From Rhizoctonia solani (lineage: Eukaryota > Basidiomycota > Agaricomycetes > Cantharellales > Ceratobasidiaceae), in the NCBI RefSeq assembly GCF_016906535.1, contig NC_057382.1, forward strand, positions 1,426,001-1,490,000: a stretch of DNA of 64,000 nucleotides, given 5' to 3'. The position numbers and the translations under genes are program-made. The notes under the pieces are model-generated. The model was not told the origin of the DNA, did no database searches, and worked only from the letters and a program-made list of their open reading frames with translations. This document shows positions 13,801-24,985 of the stretch, piece after piece (within the stretch, counting starts at the first letter, position 1; each line of letters starts with the position of its first letter).

Positions 13801-16657
13801 ATACATGGTTCCCGTTAGTCGAGCCAGTGTGACCAAGAGATGCAGTAGATTGTTGCCTATCAACGGCCTCAGGAACCTGTTCCCTCATATCAACGCTTTG
13901 GACAGTCGGAGTGTCATCTGAAGCTACATAACAAAGACGATCCCGTTCGACAGCAGATGTGTCACCATCCTGATCAAGCGCAGAGTCGAAAACCTCGCTT
14001 AAAAGGATCGTTTCGTCAGGGTTGATTTTGACTCGGACAGTCGCAGGATCGGTTGTGAGAGATGAAAGGTCGGTATAATCCACCACGTCGACGTCAGGGT
14101 CGTTGTTCGCTTGGTCCATGGGCTCTCGTTCATATCCACCGAGTCTCGGTACCGAATCAAATGACGCATCACTCTCATCGCCCTCATCTACCCCCTCCTC
14201 GCTCTTGGTATCGCTCGAAGCTTCACTTTCCTCCCTGTCTTCCTCTTCCTCTTCCTCTTCCTCGGCAACTCGACTGGAGCGTGAATACGACCTCCCACTC
14301 GATAAACTTTTTGAGCGTCCTCCAGGCCGGCGAGTCAAGCCTAGATCTTGCTGTTGTGTCTCCAAAAGCGCGCTGCTCTGTTCTAAAATTGCATCGAGAT
14401 GCTTTCGTCCTTCGCGTGCTTGTTCTGCTTCTTCTTTTTCGCGCAGGCGAGCCCGGATAACCTAACATAATAGGCAAATGTTGATAGACTGCCTGTGGCC
14501 TCAGGTTTACGGGGACAACTTACAGCAACTGCATCTTTCCAAGCTTTGGCTACTACGCCCCTTGCTAATGCCCTGGCACCGGTCCTCAAACGCCTCTCTT
14601 CAGCTGCTGCCAGTCTCTCCGCTGCCCCTTGAAGGCGCTCCCAGTATCGCGAAATGAGTGTTGCGGATCGATGTCGGTGCGCTTGAGTAGCTTTAACCCG
14701 CCGTGCGTGAGCTGGGATAGCGTTGAGGAGAATCTCGTAGTGGGACTGAGGAAGGAAAGAGAGGTTCGGAAGAGGGAGTGAGAGGGTAGCATTTGGTGTA
14801 CTTGAACGGCTAGGATTACGAGTGGTATTTGATGAAATGGGCGCGGTGGTGGCAGGATTAATAGATTGTGGAGTGCGAGTCTCAATTTCTGGGTCCATTG
14901 CGCCGTATCCCAGGTTTACCGACTTGGTAGATTCGGTATCCATAATGTCGTGAATTGGGGGAGCACTAGCGCGTAAAGGAGCTTTGGGTATTGCTGCGAT
15001 GTGTTCATCGATGGCTACGGCAGGGGGAGAACTTGTTTCAGAAATGGGCGAGGCGTATCCAGAAAGACCGGGAAGAATATAATCAGGGGTGTGAGTTCGA
15101 TCGTTCTTCTCGCGATCCTCGGCGAGAGTGTCGCGAACCAATGTGCTTGAAAGTTCGGGTTCAATGATGGTGGAGGCACCAACTGTCTCCCCAGCCAAAG
15201 CGGGCCCCAAGCTCGCTTGATCTCCGGTCAATGGGCTAGCAACCCCATTGGATAGGATTTCTTCCTTCACAAGGTCCCGCCCGGGGCCTGTGGGCTCCCT
15301 TGTCGAATCGTCGACCTGCGCTTGGCCTCCACCCTTCCCTTCCGACCCATCACCATTTCCTTCGTCTCTACCCACTTCCACCTCTCCCTCTTGTTCTTCT
15401 TTTTCCTCTTCCTCCTCTTCCTCCTCAACCTCCTCTTCTTCTCCTCGAACAATTTCCCATCCTCGCATACATGTCAATCCCCCACGAGCCCGCACCTCCC
15501 TTATCCTTTTCCATATTTCTACCTCCGCTTTGACACTCTTGTCGAACTCGTCCCACGAAATACCAAGTTTGGAATGCTCGAGCTTATCACCAGGTGTTAT
15601 ATCACCGGGCTGTCGAATACCCGGGTCCACACCATTCCTCCTCTCGACAAAATCGTTCTCGTTGCTCTCCTCGAGTAGGGCAAAGGATGAGAGCAATTTC
15701 GGGAGCGAACCGCCAAATACGGAGGGGCGGGGAAGTTGGTGGGGATGTGTAGCAAGAACAGGTGGGGGAGCGGGTTTCACAATTAGTCGAATACGTTTGG
15801 GTAATGGTGTTCCTCCAGGAGATGAAGCCGGAGAAGATTGAGGGATCGATGGTGGTGAATGTTGGTCTGCCGAGGTAGATGCAAATAATGCAGTGGAATC
15901 TAGCACCGCCGAAGCTCCCTTCTCCTTCCGTTTCTGCCTCCGCTTTTTTGGCGAGAAAGACACAGACCAATCCGGCGCGCCTTGATCTATTATGTTAGGA
16001 GTTGTTGGTAAGGACGCTCTTGAAACGTCTAGATCATCCTGGCCTGCTCCATGGCCCTTTTCCCTCAGTGGCCGCTTGCGAGAGGCAACAGGGGGCGGGA
16101 ACGACGGATTTTTAACGACTTTTGCTTTATACGACTTGGTTGGACCCGAGGTTGATATAGTCGTAAGGCTAGGCATTGGTAGGTTTCTTGATGATCGTTG
16201 GGCACCTGGAGATTCATGATTCTGGGAAGCAGTCGATGTTTGAGATGTTGATGTAGTCATAGACTCCCGTCGCTCGTTAATGGCTCGGCGTGTTCGTCGA
16301 GATGACGGTCCAGAGGCGGAATGATCCCAAAGGTCGTATGGCGCTCTGAACTCCTCCCAGACTTCTGATCTTTCCTGTTTTGCAACCTGTCAAAGTTGTC
16401 AAATAAATTACTTGAGCAACTTAGAAGAGAGCAAATGCATGGCACATACATCTGGGTCGAACCCAATTAAAGTTACAAACTTCTGCAAATGAAAGAGCTC
16501 TCGGAGCTGCTCCAGTAAATTTTGATTAGACAACATCAATTAGCGATGTAAGAATCGACATTACCAAGGAATCATGCTTGTCGTGCACCTCGTCCAGCTC
16601 CCGTTTCTTCTGCTCTATCAAACTGGCTCGTTGTTCGGCGAGGTCGCCATCGGACAT
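10811..16657 (-). CDS. SWR1: SWR1 chromatin-remodelling ATPase
   Basis: Catalytic subunit of the SWR1 complex, which exchanges nucleosomal H2A for H2A.Z. The start at 16657 gives MSDGDLAEQRASLIEQKKRE. An HSA domain lies at 14540-14720 (RSATLISRYWERLQGAAERL ... KAWKDAVAV). The following segment is acidic and Ser/Glu-rich. The Snf2 motor begins LRPYQQSGLEWLVSGYIRGN, then ILADEMGLGKTIQTIALLAH (Walker A split by an intron at 13185-13258), LDEAHNIKNFKSQRW (DEAH-type box II) and LLLTGTPLQNN. The large insert between lobes typical of SWR1/INO80 covers about 11650-12350. Lobe 2 shows VLIFTQMTRVLDILEIFLNF, SGGVGINLTGADTVIFYDSD and AHRIGQTREVSIYRF. The C-terminus reads WDDFGGVEKDGDDNG and ends EDQVRTMD (stop 10811). 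One-base frame changes are needed near 10975 and 10885. Length is about 1,700 residues, normal for SWR1. Confidence 0.93.
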
Positions 16658-18150
16658 GATCTCGGCTTCTGCAACTTGAGAAACCGGGCTACAAACGAGA
16701 AGCCAAAATTAAGGAGTAAATATATGCAAAAGATGAGACTATGGAGACTCGGACGGCTGGATGCGCCGACGGTGGCTCAAATCGAAAACACTCATGGAGG
16801 CCCGGAGGTTTCCTAACATGGACCCCGGTCACCCCGCGTCAGCGCAGTGTCTTGGGGGTCTCTAACTCTAATCACGATCACGATTGCGATCACGGACTGG
16901 CTACCGACTCCAAACCTCGCATACATTTATCACTGGGCACTCTTGCACCAATAAGAAAGCTGTTTAATGAAACATGTCGCACCTGATAACTTGTTCCAAA
17001 TACGTTATGACTAAGCAGTCTCTCAATCTCCGTTTGTTCACCATAGAATTCAATAATGATAACACATGCGACTCCCTGCGCAGTGTTCAGTAAGGACAGG
17101 TTTAGAGCATACGTGAAGAGGACATGTCTATGTATTACATCCCAGTTGCAACTCAGTTATTCAAACTATGCCCGTTAGTGTTGGTTAAAATAAGAATTCA
17201 CCGTTTTCTGAAGATTGCTGAAGGGGCAAAGTGTTTGGTAGTATTACTGTGGACAGTTGCCTTACCATTGGTCTACAGCATCTCTTCGGTTATGACATTA
17301 ACTCTTGGATAATAGAGGTGCCAGTAGTTGAAGACCCTCTACAATTACTATTTCTGAAATTTCGATATGATTCATCGCTGAGGGTGCTAGTGAGCCCACA
17401 CTTACAAAATAGAATAACAATGACATACTGACTTACAGTACGGGCTGCAGAGAAGCCAGAAAGAATCAGGTGTCAATTAGCATCTACATGAACCTACAAA
17501 TTACAAGCGTCAGCAGTCTGAGAAAAGCAACCTATTGGTTCCGTTTACTAGTAGAACTGTTAGTATATGTACGCAGCGAGGGATAATGGAGCTTAAAAGC
17601 TTATGCACGTCCGTTGTTATCCCCGGCATTCACAGTCAATAGTGCGAGACGTATGCTGTATGTCTATACGTATTCATATCAGATGACTCACGCCGTTGAA
17701 GGTTTACGCCTCCCACTACTTGCTTTCAAACTAAAGCCAGTCATATGATACACCTTGCTTTTAAACTATCGGGAATTGTCCGGTTTATATGATGAGCTTT
17801 TTCTAAGGCTCAAGTGTATATTGAAAATTTATGCAGAAGTAATGGTATATGCTCGAATAGCCTGTTAGCTTAAATGTAAATTGCTATATATGGTGGCAGG
17901 CAGTGAACGCTTCTTTGGCGGGCTCTTTGTTGTCGCCATATTTGCAATGGATTTTAACTTTAGATCATGTGCGGAAGAGCCGGGATGCCGCCACGATATC
18001 ACAAGAATACTTCTGCTATCACGTCAATCTTGAGTTCGTCTGGACTATAATTAGGAGGAGTTGGGGTACGCATCTCCAGCACCTTTCAACACTTTGCAAC
18101 ATACCTTGCCAACTATCGGATAGCTATTGGCACAGACATCCATACCCACC
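16658..18150. other. intergenic, nothing recognised
   Basis: These 1.5 kb separate the divergent SWR1 and sulfate permease genes. They are AT-rich, with short open frames that show no family motif. Both promoters must be here. Confidence 0.4.
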
Positions 18151-20944
18151 ATGGCTCAACGTTCTCATGGGCGTGATTTTGATACACCTGGTCAGAGCGA
18201 ATCAGCATCGTTAGTAGAAGGGGAGCGCGCTCCGCTGCTGGCTCCCGATGACCTCGAACGCGGGGGATCTGTTCAGTACCGCTATGGCACCCCTACTGAG
18301 GGGTTGAGAGAGCGGGGAAAAGGTACTTCTCCGAGTACATATTGGGGGATCCTTGGCCCGTAAGCTAATGATAAAATCTCTTACTCAGCGACCCTTCTTC
18401 AGCAAGCTGTGAATGTGAAGTCGAGTTACCTGGGGGGGCACCAACGTGAACCAACAAGTACATGGGGTGTCTTCAAGATGCGTAGCAAGTACTATGTACC
18501 AGCCCTCGATTGGTTGCCCAATTATTCTTTTTCACTGTGAGTTTATTCCTAATTTGAAGTCGGATTAGTATGGTCGCCAACACGACTTTTGTTCAGCTTC
18601 TGGGGCGATTTTGCAGCAGGCCTGACTGTAGCATCACTCGTCATCCCTATGTCAATGTCATATGCCTCTGGTCTTGCTCGACTCGATCCTTTGGCAGGTC
18701 TTATTTCGGCTGCTGTCCCAGGACTCATATACGCATTGTTCGGAAGCTCTCGACAGGTACTTCTAAAACTAGATCTGTATTACCCAATTGAACCTTTATC
18801 ATCTTTTAGTTAAGTGTTGGTCCTGAAGCGGCTCTCTCTCTGCTCGTAGGGCAAGCAGTAACCCAAGTATTGCATGGAGACCCACTGCCAAAGTTCCCAT
18901 TCTGTGGGACTTGCTGTATCAACGATGATCACTTTCCAAGTAAGCCATTCAACCAGTTACAAACCAGGCTGGCGCTAATGCTCCGTAAGGTTGGGTTCTT
19001 CTCTTTCGCTCTAGGGCTCCTCCGCCTGGGATTCATTGACGTTGTCCTTAGTCGGGCATTGCTACGAGGATTCGTCACGGCCGTGGTATGTTCCATATTT
19101 TCGCACATGCTTTGAATCAATCAACTGATATTTGTCATAAAGGCAGTGGTAATTACCATAGAACAACTCATCCCATGCTCGGACTTGTCAACTCGAACAT
19201 TCAATCAAACCTGTCCCAGTCACCACAATCGACAAGTTTTTGTTTATCGTGCAAATGCGGGAACGCATGCCCACTGGCTTACTACGATCATTAGCTTTGC
19301 TACACTTGTGGCGCTCCTCAGTGCCGGGCAGTGAAACGGCGGTTGGCGAAACGTGAGGGCTGGCGCTGGGTTAAATTCATCCCCGAAGTGTTTTTGGCCG
19401 TAGTCATTGCGACAGGTGGGTTTTATCTAGTAGACTCAATTTGCCCGGCTCATGCTCATGTTATCATTACTAGCGTTGTGCGACAAGTTTGATTGGGACC
19501 TTCAAGGGGTTGACATTCTTGGTTCAGCCTCGATCAAGAAAGGAGCCAAGCTGTTTGATTTCCCAGTCAAGCATGCGAATCTCAAGTTCCTCAAAGCGAC
19601 TACTAGCACAGCCGTGTAAGTCCCAATGCACTTGCGATACCTTCGTAACTGACTAGGGTCCAAGCTTGATTTCTGTGGTAGGCTACCTGGACAGTGTCGT
19701 AGCAGCTAAACAGAACGCCGCACGTTTTGGGTATTCGATCAGCCCCAACCGGGAGCTTGTTGCGCTCGGTATGTGTGGTACGGTAGATATTGATATATCG
19801 TACTGATATTTTGTCCGTTTAGGTGCTGGAAACTTGGTCTCCTCATTTTTCCCTGGAACTTTACCGGCATATGGTGCGATCACCCGGTAAGCAATAGTTT
19901 ACCTTGCCACTATTGCTCGAATCGATGACTTTGAACCAGTTCGCGACTCAACGCCGACATCGGTGGACGTACCCAAATGGCTTCGATCTTGAACTCCTGC
20001 TTCGTCATCCTGGCAGTCTTCTTCCTGCTTCCTGCTTTATACTATCTTCCTCGCTGTGTGCTTGCGTCCATTGTGTGCTTGGTTGTCTATGGGCTGCTGG
20101 CGGAGGCTCCAGAGGACGTCGGCTTCTACATCAAGTAAGTCGATTTGGGCCGTGTTATTCACGCGGTCTTACCTGATATCCGCTATAGGATGAGAAGCTG
20201 GGTCGATCTCGCTCTGATGTTTGTCACCTTTGCGTTCACTCTATTCTGGAGTGTCGAAGTTGGGGTTGTTGTGAGCGTAACGGTTTCCTTGCTGCTCGTA
20301 GTGCACAAGAGCAGCAAAGCTCATATCAAGATTTTGGTACGTTAAACCTAGACTCTTTCTGAGAACCAAATATTAACTGTAATTGTAGGGTCGGGTTCCT
20401 GGGACTGATAGGTGGAGTGCTATCGACGAGGATCCTGACGCGATCGAAGATGTACCAGGACTGTTGATCGTCCGGATACGCGAGTCGCTCGACTTTGGTA
20501 AATGCTTATGCTTGAGATCAAATGGAATAAGCACTAACCCGACGATAGCCAATACCGGTCAACTCAAAGAGCGTCTCCGTCGCCTAGAACTCTACGGACC
20601 GACCAAAGCTCACCCGTCAGAAGCCCCTAGACGAAACAACGCCTCAGTCGTGGTCTTCCATATGTCCGACGTTGAAACAATCGACGCATCCGCTGTCCAT
20701 ATCTTCAAAGAACTGGTCGAGCAGTATCGTGAACGCGGGGTTCGTACGTTCTTCGCCCACTTGAGGCAAGAACAGAGGGAGAAGTTTGAAAAGGCCGAGA
20801 TTATAGAAATCGTTGGAGAAGAGCATATCACAGAGTAAGTTTTGAGATTTAAGGATTGTGAGTTATACTTAATGGTCTTTTGTTTAATTCAGGACTGTGG
20901 CCGATGCTATGGCTGTGATCGAGAGAGAGAACAACTCCAGTTAG
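18151..20944 (+). CDS. SulP sulfate/anion permease with C-terminal STAS domain
   Basis: Predicted membrane anion transporter of the SLC26/SulP family. The start at 18151 gives a cytosolic tail with an acidic dileucine-like motif (ERAPLLAPDDLERG). Exons then give KATLLQQAVNVKSSYLGG, WGDFAAGLTVASLVIPMSMS (the SulP signature), ASGLARLDPLAGLISAAVPG and LSVGPEAALSLLVGQAV. Further exons give GYLDSVVAAKQNAARFGYSI and GNLVSSFFPGTLPAYGAITR. The membrane part ends with DLALMFVTFAFTLFWSVEVG. The STAS domain follows: LLIVRIRESLDF, VVVFHMSDVETIDASAVHIF and VRTFFAHLRQEQREKF, ending IERENNSS (stop 20942-20944). About a dozen short introns interrupt it. Whether it is a plasma-membrane sulfate importer or an internal-membrane carrier is open; the dileucine-like motif hints at vacuolar or endosomal sorting (inference). 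Confidence 0.88.
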
Positions 20945-21907
20945 TTATGGCATAAATATCTTGTTCTGCCGAAACCAGTTCACGACCTAATGTTAATCAG
21001 TTCTTTCCATTATAACAACATGTTCAGATTTACGCAGAAATATTTTATAATTGCTGTTCCTATCTAGGGAGGGACGTAGTCATGTCTCTCCTATATGGCT
21101 TCGCTTGAATCTATGCCGTACATACGGGTTGATTTAGATTTCGACACTCATCCACGAGGCCTGTTGATCGTATCGCGTCTATCGAATAGGGAGACTCCAG
21201 CTCTCGGTGCACCATAAACCCTAGCCTCTTAATCATTGTGTGCAAGGGAAATCTCTTCGGCTCCCCAAGTCTGCCAGATCTCGAGAGATTTTCCTAATGT
21301 GGACCTCGGTCCAATGTCTTGGGTAGGCGGGTGGGGATAAAGACATTTAGTTGCACCAGGTCTAACATCTCCGCACTTTCCATTTCTAAAAAGAACCTCG
21401 CCCATGGTCATCTACTTGCACGCCTATCAAGATTTACAAATGTAATGTATGCTCCAAGAGCGCGAAGGATAAATGCGATCTACCACGTGATCTTATAAAA
21501 GATCTCCGACCGCCGATCACGAATTGTCAATTGCATTTTGACACGACCGCACTAGGTCCACGTTCCGAGTTGTGACTCACGTCCGCCCCGAGCACTTTCG
21601 TTGATGTAAGTCGAATAAAAAAATTATAGAACGAGATGGCTGATGACACCTTAACTTGCCATGCTTGATTGAATCATTCCACTGGCTTATTGTGCCGCCT
21701 GGTCTAACAATAGAGTTCGGAGTCGAGTACGATCCACAAATTCACAAAAGGTGTGATCGAAGAACTGATCTCAGCACGTTTGGGAACTACATAAGCAAAT
21801 ACTTGAATCCCCTCTTGTCTGTACGTTCTGTGCCCCCCCCCCCATAGCTTGTGGTAAGAGAGCGATCTCCATATGCTTGGGACATTAACCAGATTCGGAA
21901 CAGAGAC
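20945..21907. other. intergenic, with a C11 run
   Basis: About 960 bp between two co-directional genes. No gene is recognised. A run of 11 C at 21833-21843 lies just upstream of the tryptophan gene start and is a likely length-error site. Confidence 0.45.
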
Positions 21908-24420
21908 ATGTCCACGCCTATTTCTAAAGCCACGTCTGCTGGCTCCCATCCAGAGCGCATAGATGTCTCGGTTCCTGCCGCTTCCTCGCCAGCTGGTGAC
22001 CCCCGGTCTCCGCCGTTGCCGAACCCGCCGCGCTCGTTACTCCCAGAAACCCCGATCGAAACGCTCATGATCGACAATTTCGACTCGTTTACTTGGAATC
22101 TCTACCAACAATTATGCATGCTTGGCGCCAATGTCACTGTTTTGCGCAACAACGAACTCACTCCCAATGATTTTCCCAATTTGCGCATTCGTAATTTGAT
22201 CATCTCCCCCGGCCCTGGTCACCCGAGCACTGACAGCGGCATCTCGAATGAAGCGATCAAATACTTTGCTGGTCGTGTGCCGGTATTGGGCGTTTGTATG
22301 GGTCTCGAGTGTATGGTCGAGAGTTACGGTGGAACGATCGAGTACGCAGGCGAGATTATGCACGGCAAGACCAGTCCCATTCGCCACGACAATCGAGGAT
22401 GCTTCAAGGATGTACCACAAGGAATTCAATCTACACGATACCATTCACTTTCTGCTCACCGTACAACACTGCCCCCTTGCTTGGCGATCACTGCAACAAC
22501 GGCGGAAAGTGGTGTGATCATGGGTATTCGTCATCGCGAACTCACTCTGGAAGCCGTCCAGTATCACCCCGAGAGTATCATGTCTGAGGAAGGTGACGCG
22601 CTTCTACGCAATTTCCTCGACCTTCAAGGCGGCACTTGGGCCGAAAATCCTATTAGCAAGGTTCTGGACCCCACGCTCCATCCCTTTTCACCCGATGTTC
22701 CTCACCGCACGCCTACTATTCTTGACAAGATCTATGCTCAACGCCTCAAGGATGTTGAACTTGCCAAATCGACTCCTGGGACTACCAAGGAGGATCTTCA
22801 AACATTCTTGTCTATGCAGCTTGCCCCACCTCTCGTCTCCTTTGTCGCGAGACTCAAGGCACGCGCCCCAGCGCTTATGGCTGAGATCAAACGCGCATCC
22901 CCATCCAAGGGTGCTATTGCAATGCATACAAACGCCGCTCAACAGGCTCTGACCTATGCACTTGCCGGTGCCTCGGTCATCTCAGTTCTAACCGAGCCAA
23001 TGTGGTTCAAGGGTTCACTTCTCGACATGCGTCTTGCTCGTGAGGCGGTGGCCACTCTGACCGATCGCCCGGCGATCCTTCGCAAGGATTTTATTGTCGA
23101 CGAGTATCAGATTTGCGAGGCAAGGCTATGGGGCGCTGACACGATCCTTCTGATCGTCGCCATGCTTCCTCCCGACCGTCTACGCGCACTTTACCTCTTT
23201 TCGATCTCATTGGGAATGGAACCACTCGTCGAGGTCAATAACGCAGATGAAATGCGGACCGCCCTTCGACTGGGCGCCAAAGTGATTGGCGTGAATAATC
23301 GCAATCTTCATGATTTCAATGTCGACATGGGAACTACATCTCGTTTAGCCGATATGTGTGCTGAATCGATGTTGTTTTGTGCGCACTCTCAGGGATCAGC
23401 ACTCATGCAGACGTCGCGACATACACTGCCCAAGGAGTTGGCGCAGTTCTGGTTGGCGAAGCCCTCATGCGTGCTTCGGATCCCGCTCTTTTCATCCGTA
23501 CGCTACTCGATTTACCACCTGCCCGCACCCCACGAGGTGGAGCAACAAAGCCGCTCGTGAAGATTTGTGGAGTCCGCAATGTGGAAGACGCTGTGGTAGC
23601 TGCCGAGGCAGGAGCCGACTTTGTGGGTGTCGTCTTTGTTCCAGGAAGCAAGCGTTGCGTAGATCTTGGGACAGCCAAGGAAATCTCAAAGGCGCTGCGT
23701 ACTCGACGTGCTTCTTCGACTACCCCCGACCGACCCCTTTCCGCCAATGGCATCACCCCTGCTCCAGGCATGCAGGCACACCCTCCCGCATCTAATTTGA
23801 CGGCAGTATCATGGTTTAGCTCTCACACTCGCTCGTTACCTTCTGCTCGTCCATTATTAGTCGGAGTATTCCAAGATCAGCCGCTCAGCTATGTTACACA
23901 TATATGCAGCGCCGTTGGCCTTGATATGGTGCAACTTCATGGCCACGAACCCGTCGAATGGTCGCGTTGGATCCCTGTGCCCGTGATCCGGGCTTTCCAT
24001 CTCAGAGCAAAGGACTCAGCTTCCCAGGCTCAAACCAACGGAACGACCGAGTCTGAAGCCCACGACCATACCAAAGATATCGACGCGAGCGGTCCTACCG
24101 GCTTGGAAGATATCGCCCGCCCAGGTTTCCACCGACACATTCTTCTCGATGCTATCAAACCGGGTGCTACGAACAAACTGAGCGGAGGGGCGGGCGTGCC
24201 TGTCGATTGGGATCTTGCTCGCGCAGTAGCCGACGCAGGCGAGATTGGTCGCGGACGGTTGCCTATTATCCTCGCTGGGGGGCTGGACTCCAAAAACGTT
24301 CGCGAGGCTGTGGAAAAGGTGGCCCCATGGGCTGTGGACGTGAGCGGTGGTGTAGAGACCAACGGTGCCAAAGACCATTCGAAGATTAGAGAGTTTGTCA
24401 AGGCCGCCAAAGGAGTTTAG
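21908..24420 (+). CDS. trp1: trifunctional tryptophan biosynthesis protein (GATase / IGPS / PRAI)
   Basis: One polypeptide with three tryptophan-pathway activities. The glutamine amidotransferase of anthranilate synthase comes first: MIDNFDSFTWNLYQQLCMLG, ISPGPGHPSTDSGIS, the catalytic-Cys motif GVCMGLECM at about residue 130, and VQYHPESIMSEEG with the catalytic His/Glu. Indole-3-glycerol-phosphate synthase follows: LMAEIKRASPSKGAI, ILRKDFIVDEYQICEAR, IGVNNRNLHDFNVD. N-(5'-phosphoribosyl)anthranilate isomerase is last: PLVKICGVRNVEDA, ADFVGVVFVPGSKR, and ILAGGLDSKNVREAVEKVAP, ending AAKGV (stop at 24418-24420). The ATG at 21908 is preferred; an upstream in-frame GTG at 21851 is not a fungal start. 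The gene has no intron. The frame changes by one base at about 23350-23375, within the IGPS C-terminal strand, just before LCALSGISTHADVA. No splice sites explain this, so a consensus deletion is likely. Confidence 0.95.
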
Positions 24421-24985
24421 TAGCTTGGTTGGAGGCTGTACACTCTAGAGTATTTTTGTATTTTGGGTAGTTAACAATGTTAAGTGTGTGCGTGTTGTGA
24501 ATTCAATTTTGGAGTAGATTGGCAAGGTGAATGTATGCGTGTGTGTTTTGTTCATTGTGGCAAAGTGTTCTTGACCAAACGGGTAAGTGATACCCACCGC
24601 GCATATAAAATACATTCTAGCCTCGTGTCTTTTATCTCATCTCATCGCGTACTATATATGTACATAGCAACGGGTCGTATACCCTGTCCCTCTTCTATCT
24701 GGACGTCGATACCTCTTTCTGTCAACAATAAATTACTGGCTGTGCTTCACTGATATTCACTATATATCACGCGTCCCCTACTTACCGAAGATTCTGGCTA
24801 GACTTTCGTGCTCTTCTAAGGTGGGCGTCAAGGCAGTCCTTTGAGCCCTGGCATAATAATAACCATACCCAGGTCCTTTCCCTCCACCATCCCCAGCTCG
24901 TATACTAATTCCAACCTCACATTACACTTGGAAACCCGCTAGCATTGGTCACCCCAATTATTTCTTATCCCGCATATAACCGACT
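24421..24985. other. intergenic spacer
   Basis: About 565 bp between co-directional genes. It should contain the 3' untranslated region of the TRP gene and the promoter of the pseudokinase gene. No gene is recognised. Confidence 0.4.

Noticed and set aside
15248..15841. 197-codon Ser/Pro-rich plus-strand frame
   Set aside because: It is the antisense of the acidic Glu/Gly-rich region of SWR1; the Ser/Pro richness is the complement of GAG/GAA repeats.
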